38,268 nucleotides of DNA from NCBI GenBank assembly GCA_037440525.1, contig JBBITW010000008.1:1-38268 (forward strand), written 5' to 3'. Origin of the DNA: JBBITW01 sp037440525. GTDB lineage: Bacteria > Desulfobacterota > BSN033 > UBA1163. Each line of letters starts with the position of its first letter. Within the stretch, counting starts at the first letter, position 1. The position numbers and the translations under genes are program-made. Positions 7,859-15,390 of this stretch are shown here, in pieces. Below the pieces are notes generated by a model that ran no database searches, was not told where the DNA came from, and saw nothing but the letters and a program-made list of their open reading frames with translations.

Positions 7859-9883
7859 CTAATTGTCTTTAATTTCACCCTGATTGGGAAGAAGATTGGC
7901 AAGGTGTGGAAATCTGTCCTTCATATGAGGAATCCACATTGCCTCTGCAAATGTCTTATCAAATTGAGGTTCAAGGGTCAGCTCAATGTAATCTACCTTT
8001 CTTGCTATCCAATCAGCCTCCATTCTCTTATCCACATTTAGAAGGGCCAAACGAGCCCCATCTCCTGCTGCGTTTCCAACAGAATGGACATTTTCAATAT
8101 CACAATCCGGAAAGAGTCCAAGAATTGCCGAAGAAACCTTATCTATATAATTTCCAAAGGCCCCTGCCAGAATCACCTTATCAACCCTCTCCACGCCGAA
8201 ATGACGCATCATGATCTTTGCTCCAGCATACATCGCACCCTTTGCGAGCTGAATCGCCCTCACATCACTCTGCGAGATGACTATATCCTGACCGATTGAT
8301 GTCTCCTCTGCCCATGCAATAACAAACTCAGGTTCCCCATTATTTTCACGATATCGAGGGGTATTTAAACCCTTTTTAAAACGCCCTGTGCGATCGATAA
8401 TCCCCGCCAGAAACATCTGCGAAATACCATCTATGATCCCGGAGCCGCATATCCCTTTAGCCCTAACTTCATTCATCTCCGTATTCCAGTCATCTTTATC
8501 AATAACCTTGAATCGGACCTCCTTGGTCTTAGGATCTATTATTATCTTTTCAATAGCACCTGAAGCTGCACGCATCCCGTAACGAATCTCAGCACCTTCG
8601 AAGGCAGGGCCTGTTGCACATGAGGATGAGATAAGTCTATGTCGATTTCCAAGCACAAGCTCCCCATTTGTGCCAATATCAATAATCAATTCAACATCAT
8701 CCTGTTTATAAGGCTCTTCGGCAATCAATACACCCACATTATCTGCCCCTACAAATCCTGCCTCAATTGGAAGGACATGAACATAAGCCCCCGAAGCAAT
8801 CCTTATCCCTGTATCGTGAGCGGGTTTTCCCTCCCCTTCTTTTAAAGAAGGCTTGAATCCAAAATCACGAGCCTTGATATCGAGGGAATGATTTATTGCA
8901 GGCACAAATGGCGCCCGTCCAATATTTCGAGGATCAATATTGAGTAAGAGATGGTGCATGCAGGTATTTCCCACAATGGTCATATCAATAATATCCTTGG
9001 GCTTTATCCCTGCGATTCGGGAGGTCTCTTTGGCAATCCAGTTCAGTCCATTTAGAATTGCCTTATTCAATTGTTCAAGGCCCTCTTCATGCGACATGGC
9101 ATATGTGATACGAGACATCACATCCTCACCATAGATCACCTGTGGATTCATCATTGAGGCTGTTGCAATGAGTCTTCCGTCATTCAGATCACACAGGTAT
9201 CCTGCTACTGTTGTGGTTCCTACATCTACGGCCAGACCATAGGCTCTATCTATAAATCCCGGTTCAACTTCGATAACTTCCCTTTCATGCCAGATAGAGA
9301 CAGTAACCTTCCAATCCCCCTCACGGATGACCTCCTGCAATTTTATAAGCACCTGGTAGTCAATTGAGAGGTTCTTTAATCCATGAACCCTCTCGAGTAC
9401 CTCCTGAAGACGCTCCCAGTCCCCAAGATTATCTTCCAATGTTGCTTTATTAATCTCGACATAGAATTTTTTAACTGCAGGCTTTAGCTCTATTCTTATA
9501 TCCCGTGCCTCCTTGCGGATTACCTGCCTGCCCATTCTGCTCTCTTCAGGAACAAAGACTACTAAATCTCCAAAGATTTTTGCCAGACATGCCAGACGAT
9601 AACCATCACGCTCCTGCTCATTGTTAAAAAATTTTTTCTCTGTCTCGTTAATCGGAGAGAGATGGTTTCTGCTCGATTGGATTCCATAATTTTCAAAGAA
9701 ACCCTGCTCAACCTTGACCTTACATTTTCCACATAAACCCTTCTCGCCACAAACTCCTTCAATATCAACTCCTAATTGAATAGAAGCCTCTTTTATGGTC
9801 TTCCCCTTCTTAACAAAACCCCTTCTACCAGAAGGTTGGAAGATAACCATAAACTTCTCAACTTCTCTTTTCTTGCCATTCAT
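7859..9883 (-). CDS. Corrinoid activation protein RACo (ferredoxin domain plus ASKHA ATPase)
   Basis: This 674-residue protein is of the family that uses ATP to reductively reactivate Co(II) corrinoid proteins to Co(I). The N-terminal plant-type [2Fe-2S] domain has ligands Cys45, Cys51, Cys54 and Cys99. A linker follows, then a large C-terminal actin-like ATPase domain beginning near residue 213 with DVGTTTVAGYL; further nucleotide-binding motifs include IDIGTNGELVLG and AGAFGNYID. The ATG at 9883 is preferred over a TTG two codons upstream because AGAGGA stands 7 bp before it. The gene follows the free corrinoid protein (165-bp gap) and precedes the MtrH-like gene (8-bp gap). Its partner is most likely the adjacent 225-residue corrinoid protein. 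The fused regulator at 10.8-12.0 kb could be a second client. Confidence 0.93.
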   Translation of the reverse strand: MNGKKREVEKFMVIFQPSGRRGFVKKGKTIKEASIQLGVDIEGVCGEKGLCGKCKVKVEQGFFENYGIQSSRNHLSPINETEKKFFNNEQERDGYRLACLAKIFGDLVVFVPEESRMGRQVIRKEARDIRIELKPAVKKFYVEINKATLEDNLGDWERLQEVLERVHGLKNLSIDYQVLIKLQEVIREGDWKVTVSIWHEREVIEVEPGFIDRAYGLAVDVGTTTVAGYLCDLNDGRLIATASMMNPQVIYGEDVMSRITYAMSHEEGLEQLNKAILNGLNWIAKETSRIAGIKPKDIIDMTIVGNTCMHHLLLNIDPRNIGRAPFVPAINHSLDIKARDFGFKPSLKEGEGKPAHDTGIRIASGAYVHVLPIEAGFVGADNVGVLIAEEPYKQDDVELIIDIGTNGELVLGNRHRLISSSCATGPAFEGAEIRYGMRAASGAIEKIIIDPKTKEVRFKVIDKDDWNTEMNEVRAKGICGSGIIDGISQMFLAGIIDRTGRFKKGLNTPRYRENNGEPEFVIAWAEETSIGQDIVISQSDVRAIQLAKGAMYAGAKIMMRHFGVERVDKVILAGAFGNYIDKVSSAILGLFPDCDIENVHSVGNAAGDGARLALLNVDKRMEADWIARKVDYIELTLEPQFDKTFAEAMWIPHMKDRFPHLANLLPNQGEIKDN

Positions 9884-10009
9884 TGCCAATTCCTCTTAAA
9901 GGCAATCTATCAAAACGATTACATTCCATCGTATAAGGGAATTCTTTAAGTTTAAGGCAATGAAGCCCGTTTCCTATATCGTCAAATGGTTATGGTTAAA
10001 GATTACATA

Positions 10010-10040
10010 AAGAGACCTCTGAAAAGTATTTAATAAATCC
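10010..10040 (+). repeat. Fragment of MITE-like repeat end
   Basis: The segment begins AGAGACCTCTGAAAAGTATT, matching the terminal sequence of the larger copies at 13.13 and 35.47 kb. Only the end is present, in the gap between the corrinoid protein and RACo genes. It is probably a remnant or solo end. Confidence 0.45.
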
Positions 10041-10048
10041 CAAACCGA

Positions 10049-10726
10049 TTACTTTAGCTCTTCATCCTTCAACAATTTTAGGAGCCTCATGGCCTCATCC
10101 ACTGCTGTGCCGGCATCTTTTGCATAACCATCTGCCCCATACTTTTCAGCAATTTCGGGATTAACCGGAGCACCACCAATTAAGATTCTAACCTTAGGAT
10201 TTTTTGCTCTTATCCTTTTAATGACCTCGGGCATATTTAGCATGCTCGTGGTCATGAGGGCTGAGATACCAACAATATCCGAATCAGTTCTGATCTGTTC
10301 TTCCACAAATCTATCGAGGGGAACATCCTTACCAAGATCGTAAACCGTCCATCCTGCCACCTCAAACATCAGTTTAACGAGGTTCTTTCCTATATCATGG
10401 ACATCCCCTTCTACCACACCGAGCACAATAGAACCCTTTACCTCAGACTTTCTTCCCGAGGCTTGAATGGCTGGCCTCAGGATATCGAGGCCTGCATAAA
10501 GGGCATCTGCACAGAGGAGAAGTTCCGGGACAAAATACTCCTTCTTATTATACTTCTCCCCTGCCTCCATCATCCCGCTTGCAAGCCCTTCCATGGTTGC
10601 ATAAAATGGATCAATCCCCTCTTGAAGTGCAATCTTTGCCCATCTTCGTGCTTCATCTTCATCAAATTGAGCAACTGCATCATGTAGCCCCTTCAATATC
10701 TCCTTTGTCCTCTCTTCTGATGGCAT
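10049..10726 (-). CDS. Corrinoid (B12-binding) methyl-carrier protein, MtaC/MtbC type
   Basis: This 225-residue protein shuttles a methyl group on cobalamin between methyltransferases. The N-terminal helical cap domain covers residues 1-90 with the typical EYFVPELLL segment at 63-71. A Rossmann-like B12 domain follows with D-x-H-x-x-G as D108-V-H110-D-I-G113, where His110 is the lower cobalt ligand. The length equals that of known methanol and methylamine corrinoid proteins. A GGAGG site 8 bp before the ATG supports the start. It sits between the regulator fusion and RACo. Its cap and B12 domains are clearly paralogous to the C-terminal half of the upstream MerR fusion. Confidence 0.94.
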   Translation of the reverse strand: MPSEERTKEILKGLHDAVAQFDEDEARRWAKIALQEGIDPFYATMEGLASGMMEAGEKYNKKEYFVPELLLCADALYAGLDILRPAIQASGRKSEVKGSIVLGVVEGDVHDIGKNLVKLMFEVAGWTVYDLGKDVPLDRFVEEQIRTDSDIVGISALMTTSMLNMPEVIKRIRAKNPKVRILIGGAPVNPEIAEKYGADGYAKDAGTAVDEAMRLLKLLKDEELK

Positions 10727-10779
10727 AAATTAATCCTCCAATCACGATATGGTGTCTAAATTCTCTCTCTTTAAATTTC

Positions 10780-12021
10780 TCACGAACTATTCCTTCCCGT
10801 TCTCATCTGACGAAATTGCCTAATAAGCTTAATGGCCTCCTCTACTACGTTCGAAGCAGATTCAGCATATCCATCTGCTCCAAAAACCTCTGCAACCTTC
10901 CAGGACAGAGGTGCACCTCCAAGCATGATTGGCACATTCGGATTCTTTTCCTTTATCATCTGAACAGCCTTCTTCATTCCAATCATGGTCGTTGTCATCA
11001 TTGCTGATATAGCCACAATGTCCGAATCAGTGCGAATCTGTTCCTCAACAAATCTCTCAATTGGAACATCCTTTCCGAGATCATAAATTGAGAAGCCTGC
11101 TATCTCTAACATCATCTTGACGATGTTCTTACCTATATCGTGGACATCTCCCTCAATTGTTCCAATAATTACCTTTCCTTTTGGTAAGTCTTTCCCATAT
11201 GTCCCTGGTTTGATATGGGGCTTCAGGATGTTTAGTCCTGCGTATAGTGCATCGGCAGAAAGCAGAAGCTCCGGGACGAAATACTCATGCCGGTTATAAA
11301 GTTCTCCCACAATCTCCATTCCCGCAGCGAGACCATCCATAATGGCCTCAAAGGCATCGACTCCTTCACTGATGGCCTCTCTCGCAGACTCAACTACTGC
11401 TGATTCATCAAATTTTATGACCCCATCACTAAGTTTTCTGAGGATCTCCCTCTTTCTCTTCTCTGATAAAACCATTTTCTTTCTTATTGGGGAAGCCTCT
11501 ACGTCTCTTGGAGGAATTGATTGGTATTTTGCGTGGTTCAAATCCTCACTGAGTCTCCCTCTTAATTCTAAGATTTCCCTCCAGAATCCTTTGGGATCAC
11601 CAAGCCACATGGAGGCTTTAAGATAAACATCACAGGCCCTGCAATCTTCTGGCCCCCTACTACAGGACTTATTTTTCAAAGACCAGCATGGTTTTAGAGA
11701 ACTCAAATATCCCTCACATGACTCCCTTGCCTTCATTGAACACTGATATACTTCCCAGCATGGGATGAGGCTTAGAATCTCTCGAATCCCCTCGATGTTT
11801 AGACCCCTCTCCTTTATTACCTTTCTTATGCAATCTATCCATTCTAAGTCAGCCAGTGAATATATTCTCCTGCCTGTAGAGGTTCTATGGGGAATAAGGA
11901 GACCCTCTTCTTCATACATCCTCAAAGCAGAAAAGGAGAGACCCAGACGAACTGATGCCAATCCAATTGCAAATATAGGTTGGTTCTTTAAGGATAAAGA
12001 ATCATTCTTTAAAATATCCAC
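10780..12021 (-). CDS. MerR-family regulator fused to a two-CW-like cysteine domain and an MtaC-type corrinoid domain
   Basis: This 413-residue protein has three parts. Residues 15-85 are a MerR winged helix (FSALRMYEEEGLL, then RIYSLADLEWI). Residues 88-130 form a cysteine-rich segment with two Cys-Trp pairs (Cys88-Trp89 and Cys112-Trp113) plus Cys94, 102, 120, 127 and 130, like the small metal-binding two-CW domain. Residues 185-400 are a cap plus B12-binding module with D292-V-H294-D-I-G297. The module resembles the methyl carrier next door more than the CarH/LitR photoreceptors. It probably controls this operon by sensing the corrinoid or its methylation or redox state, which is inference. 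The start is GTG with a weak ribosome site, 27 bp after the preceding gene. Its likely operator is the palindrome at 13087-13110. Confidence 0.85.
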   Translation of the reverse strand: MDILKNDSLSLKNQPIFAIGLASVRLGLSFSALRMYEEEGLLIPHRTSTGRRIYSLADLEWIDCIRKVIKERGLNIEGIREILSLIPCWEVYQCSMKARESCEGYLSSLKPCWSLKNKSCSRGPEDCRACDVYLKASMWLGDPKGFWREILELRGRLSEDLNHAKYQSIPPRDVEASPIRKKMVLSEKRKREILRKLSDGVIKFDESAVVESAREAISEGVDAFEAIMDGLAAGMEIVGELYNRHEYFVPELLLSADALYAGLNILKPHIKPGTYGKDLPKGKVIIGTIEGDVHDIGKNIVKMMLEIAGFSIYDLGKDVPIERFVEEQIRTDSDIVAISAMMTTTMIGMKKAVQMIKEKNPNVPIMLGGAPLSWKVAEVFGADGYAESASNVVEEAIKLIRQFRQMRTGRNSS

Positions 12022-12048
12022 TCCAGAATTACTCCCGAAAAAAATTAT

Positions 12049-13053
12049 CTATCTTTTTCTCTTTGCCACATCAATCATAGCCTTCAAATTTTCAAATGGG
12101 GTTTCTGCAGGCACAGCACAACCAGCCATCAGGAGATACCCCTTTTTGCCTCCCATTTCGAGACACCTAAGGGTCTCCTGTCTCACATCTTCAGGTGTTC
12201 CATTAAGCAGTATAATTGGATCTACATTTCCTCCAATTCCACATCTGTCACCTATAATCTGCCTTGCCAGTCTAAGATCCATACACTGATCAAGACTTAG
12301 AAACCTCGCACCAGTTTCCACCATCAAAGGCAGTATAGGTTGAGTATCCCCGCAGACATGAAGGATGACCGGGCCACTTAATTTACCAATCAATCTTTTC
12401 AGGAAAGGAAGAACAAATTCTTTATAAAACTTTGGTGATACCATTGTTGATGAACCTACAGGGTCTGCAATGATCAAGCCATCTATCCCAATCTCAAAAA
12501 GGGCCTTGCCAAAACCTGAAAGAAAGGTTTCAATCCTATCAAGCATTCTCTCAACCATTGACCTATTCTTAATTAAATACCTCATCATCTTCTCAACACC
12601 CATTATTCGGGCAGAAGTTGTAAATGGTCCTTCAAAAAGTCCCAATACTGGCACCCTTCTATCAGGTAACCCCACAAGCCCCTTTGCAAAATCTAAAATT
12701 AGAGGAAGCCTTCCTTCCTTAATAATATCCGGCATGGGCAGACTTTTAATATCCTCCTCATTATTGATCTCCAGTGGAGATACATCTGCACCGGTTGAGA
12801 GAAAGATAAGACGGCACCCAAATGCCTGTGGAATATAGAAGGCATCATAGTAACAAAATAAGGCATCATAACCGATAGCTTCCTGTGCCTTTAATTGAGC
12901 CTTTATCATGGCCTCTGTATTATAAAAAAGTTCTTTAATAGAAAAACCTGAAAATCTTCCAACCCAGCGACTTACTGTAGGGATAGCAGGAACCTCCTCA
13001 ACCTCCTCCATGGCCATTACTTTTTTGAATAATTCAATTCTATTTCGAGCCAA
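12049..13053 (-). CDS. UroD/MtaA-type corrinoid methyltransferase, first gene of the operon
   Basis: This is a 334-residue member of the UroD/MtaA superfamily. Zinc ligands are His232 and Cys234 in HVCGDT and Cys312 in MAGCAVPAET, as in MtaA/MtbA and bacterial O-demethylase methyltransferases. The start is a TTG preceded at 5 bp by GAGAGG; no ATG is available. It is the promoter-proximal gene and precedes the MerR-corrinoid fusion by 27 bp. It is the best candidate for the enzyme that takes the methyl from the growth substrate, although the other UroD-type protein could play that part and this one could be the MtaA-like partner. The substrate is not evident. Confidence 0.87.
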   Translation of the reverse strand: MARNRIELFKKVMAMEEVEEVPAIPTVSRWVGRFSGFSIKELFYNTEAMIKAQLKAQEAIGYDALFCYYDAFYIPQAFGCRLIFLSTGADVSPLEINNEEDIKSLPMPDIIKEGRLPLILDFAKGLVGLPDRRVPVLGLFEGPFTTSARIMGVEKMMRYLIKNRSMVERMLDRIETFLSGFGKALFEIGIDGLIIADPVGSSTMVSPKFYKEFVLPFLKRLIGKLSGPVILHVCGDTQPILPLMVETGARFLSLDQCMDLRLARQIIGDRCGIGGNVDPIILLNGTPEDVRQETLRCLEMGGKKGYLLMAGCAVPAETPFENLKAMIDVAKRKR

Positions 13054-13086
13054 TCTATCCTCTCATTTATTTTAATTAATGTAGAA

Positions 13087-13115
13087 AATCTACTTTAAAA
13101 AAAGTAGATTGTCAA
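13087..13115 (-). promoter_or_regulatory. Promoter with palindromic operator for the methyltransferase operon
   Basis: On the minus strand TTGACA (13110-13115) is followed after 17 bp by TAGATT (13087-13092), 34 bp upstream of the first methyltransferase start. A perfect 10-bp inverted repeat, AATCTACTTT and AAAGTAGATT with a 4-base loop, occupies 13087-13110, exactly the space from the -10 box to the -35 box. MerR-family activators bind such dyads in the spacer. The regulator encoded two genes into this operon is the obvious candidate, which is inference. Confidence 0.7.
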
Positions 13116-13127
13116 GAAAAAAATTTA

Positions 13128-13201
13128 GACCCCTGAAAAAGTATTTAAAACGAATCTTATAGACTTGGGAGGTGGGGTGAAAAAGCCTTCGAGCGGATAC
13201 C
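13128..13201 (+). repeat. MITE-like interspersed repeat, copy B
   Basis: This copy begins GACCCCTGAAAAAGTATT and ends GCCTTCGAGCGGATACC. It matches the reverse complement of the right half of the copy at 35467-35583 and of copy A at 99-164. It is non-coding and lies just upstream of the methyltransferase promoter. Confidence 0.7.
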
Positions 13202-13217
13202 TATAATAGTTTAGCAC

Positions 13218-13316
13218 TGATGATTAATACCCTGAAATTGCTTTATTTTTTTGTGAAGTGATTGTTAGCAATTTAATTTCTTAATGTCCGCATTCGAAGG
13301 GTTTGGAGCTCTACCT
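13218..13316 (+). repeat. Dispersed repeat, inverted relative to copy at 37401-37498
   Basis: About 98 bp align with the reverse complement of 37401-37498. Shared words include ACCCTGAAA, AGCAATTTAA, AATGTCCGCATTC and GGGTTTGGA. The 37.4-kb copy lies next to a transposase gene, so this may be a mobile-element end or a non-autonomous derivative. The following bases (13320-13600) contain a purine-rich/pyrimidine-rich inverted segment and a degenerate MITE copy, with no gene. Confidence 0.6.
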
Positions 13317-13599
13317 CACAAGTCTTCCCTCTCCCCCCTCACCATAAAGCTCTCAACACGAATTGGAGGAGAGGGAAGAGAGTGAGGTAATCCTCTCCCC
13401 AAGGAGGTTATGTCGCAATGAGGTTTATGGCGAGTTTGTCATTCCGAGCAAAGTTAGGAATCTATAAAATGATATTACAACAGAGCCCCACGGGGTTAAG
13501 GGGAGGAAATCCTGCCGGTGGGTAGGTGAAGGTTTTTTCATCCCACCTTCTTAGTCTATAAGAATATTTTTACCTAAATTGAACGATTTTTTTACTAAA

Positions 13600-13880
13600 A
13601 GCCTTTCCGCCATAGGCGAATCCGCTTTGAGCAGATATTTATCAGTCATTGCGTGGCAATCCTGACAGATTTCTCGCTTCGCTCGAAATGACGGGGTGGG
13701 GGATTTTTCGCTTCGCTNNNNNNNNNNAGCCTTTCCGCCATAGGCGAATCCGCTTTGAGCAGATAGTTATCAGTCATTGCGAGCCCGGAGGGCGTTGCAA
13801 TCCCGACAGATTTCTCGCTTCGCTCGAAATGACGGGGTGGGGGATTTTTCGCTTCGCTCGGATTGACAATTTGGAAGAGA
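13600..13880. repeat. Two tandem copies of REP-like repeat flanking an assembly gap
   Basis: A unit beginning AGCCTTTCCGCCATAGGCG occurs at 13600-13717 and again from 13728. Each unit continues through CAGTCATTGCG and CTCGCTTCGCTCGAAATGAC. The second unit contains an extra GAGCCCGGAGGGC hairpin half that the first lacks. Translation of these bases gives ERSEKS-like peptides on both strands, a by-product of the repeat and not a gene. Confidence 0.75.
13718..13727. other. Assembly gap (10 Ns)
   Basis: Ten N characters separate the two near-identical repeat units. The length is a placeholder, and the true distance and even the copy number of the repeat are unknown. The flanking units may be the same genomic unit assembled twice. 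Confidence 0.95.
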
Positions 13881-13943
13881 TTGCTTCGCAATGACAATCT
13901 GGAATCGTTCAATTTACTCTTTCAGAGATCTATAAAAAAAAGC

Positions 13944-13971
13944 TTGACATCTTATTTTTTATTGGTTTAAT
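13944..13971 (+). promoter_or_regulatory. Predicted sigma-70 promoter of the MmgE/PrpD-TRAP-mutase operon
   Basis: TTGACA (13944-13949) and TTTAAT (13966-13971) are separated by 16 bp. The predicted transcript would start near 13978, leaving a leader of about 15 nt that contains the GGTGA ribosome site before the ATG at 13993. No operator dyad is evident. Confidence 0.6.
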
Positions 13972-13992
13972 CATATATACTGGTGAAACAAC

Positions 13993-15384
13993 ATGGAGAT
14001 TGAAAAGGCAATCTCACAATACATATGCGAGACAAAATTTGATGACCTGCCTGAAGAGCCAGTTGAGGTAATAAAAGATGTCATTTTAAATGTCTTAGGC
14101 ACTACTGTAGCCGGGGCAATGTCTGAAGGATGCGAAGCCATATTAGAACAGGCAAGGCTCTGGGGTGGCAGGGAGGAAGCTACAATCCTAATTCATGGAG
14201 GGATGATACCTGCCTACAATGCCGCTCTGGTAAACAGCTTTATGGCACGCGCCCTCGACTTCTGTGATTCCATGGCTCCGGGAATACATATAGGTTCATC
14301 ATCCATCCCCACAGCACTTGCCATGGCTGAACTCGTGGGTGGATGTAGTGGAAAGGAATTTCTCTGTGCAATTGTCCTCGGAACAGAATTATCAGCAAGG
14401 TTAAATCTATCTCAGGAGGCTTATGATGGTTTTGACCCGACAGGGGTCTGCAGTATCTTTGCTACATCAGCCATTTCAGGGAAAATACTTGGTCTTAATT
14501 CTAATCAGATGATGAATGCCTTAGCCCTTGCATTTAACCGCTCAGGGGGAAGCTTCCAGAGCAATATCGATGGTTCTCTGGCTGTAAGGCTTATTCAGGG
14601 ATTTGTTTCACAAAATGGAATCATCTGCGCTCAATTAGCACAAAAAGGGATTACAGGACCAAAAAATTTTCTTGAAGGGATATACGGTTACTTTCACCTT
14701 TATGGAAAGGATAAACACAATCCTAAGGACGTTTTGGAAGGCCTTGGAGAAAGATTCGAGCTTAAAAAAACTGTCTTTAAAAAGTATCCAAGCTGCGGAG
14801 GAACACTTTCAAGCACAGATGGAATTCTCGATTTAATCAGGGAAAAGAATATAGGTCCGGAAGATGTCTCAAAGATAAACATCTGGATAACCCCTTATAT
14901 ATATAAACTTGTGGGACATCAATTTAAGATTGGAGAAAATCCGAGGGTAGATGCACAATTCAGCATCCAGTATTGTGTTGCAAATGCCCTGCTTAGAAAG
15001 AGCTCCAAACTTCATCATTTTGATGAGCCTTTTATTAAGGATCCGAAGATCTTGGATCTCGTTAAAAAAATCTATGTCTTTCCTAATCCCTCTCTTGATG
15101 AGAGAGGCCATACTGCAATGGAAATGGAGGTGATTAAAAATGATGGAACCATTTTAAGAAAAAGTGTTGACGTCGCACGTGGATTCCCCAAAAATCCTTT
15201 AACCAGAGAAGAGCATTTCGAGCGTTTTAGAGATTGTGTAAACTATGGAAAAAAGGCATTGCCTGAGGAGAATGCGGATAAGATTATTTCCCTGGTTTCA
15301 AAATTAGAAGAGGTATCTGATGTTAGACTATTAATAACATTATTATTGAGTGAAGGAAAAAATAAATCTCAGGAAAGGAGGTAA
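13993..15384 (+). CDS. MmgE/PrpD family protein
   Basis: This 463-residue protein is of the 2-methylcitrate dehydratase/cis-aconitate decarboxylase/iminodisuccinate epimerase superfamily. Typical segments are the N-terminal VIKDVILNVLGTTVAG (about residues 25-40), the LVNSFMARALDFCDS stretch near residue 78 where PrpD proteins carry their first active-site region, and KKYPSCGGTLSSTDG near residue 260. The fold acts on di- and tricarboxylic acids, but members have diverse reactions and the substrate is not predictable. It is the first gene of a plus-strand operon that also holds a TRAP transporter, a CoA ligase and a B12 mutase, so it probably processes the imported acid or a product. The start has a GGTGA site at 6 bp. 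The next gene begins 6 bases after its stop. Confidence 0.88.
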   Translation: MEIEKAISQYICETKFDDLPEEPVEVIKDVILNVLGTTVAGAMSEGCEAILEQARLWGGREEATILIHGGMIPAYNAALVNSFMARALDFCDSMAPGIHIGSSSIPTALAMAELVGGCSGKEFLCAIVLGTELSARLNLSQEAYDGFDPTGVCSIFATSAISGKILGLNSNQMMNALALAFNRSGGSFQSNIDGSLAVRLIQGFVSQNGIICAQLAQKGITGPKNFLEGIYGYFHLYGKDKHNPKDVLEGLGERFELKKTVFKKYPSCGGTLSSTDGILDLIREKNIGPEDVSKINIWITPYIYKLVGHQFKIGENPRVDAQFSIQYCVANALLRKSSKLHHFDEPFIKDPKILDLVKKIYVFPNPSLDERGHTAMEMEVIKNDGTILRKSVDVARGFPKNPLTREEHFERFRDCVNYGKKALPEENADKIISLVSKLEEVSDVRLLITLLLSEGKNKSQERR

Positions 15385-15390
15385 AAACAT

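Noticed and set aside
11765..12289. Plus-strand frame of 174 codons
   Set aside because: It lies antisense across the MerR fusion and methyltransferase genes, both with strong domain evidence, and shows no recognisable domain.
13600..13880. Possible CRISPR array
   Set aside because: Only two long units with no uniform short repeats and spacers, and no cas genes are in the window.
13646..13912. Open frames on both strands encoding ERSEKS...GIA-type peptides
   Set aside because: They are translations of the REP-like repeats, span the Ns, and have no ribosome site or codon pattern of a gene.
13054..13992. Cobalamin riboswitch upstream of the B12-dependent operons
   Set aside because: No B12-box-like sequence or long structured leader was found before either operon; the mutase operon leader appears to be only about 15 nt.
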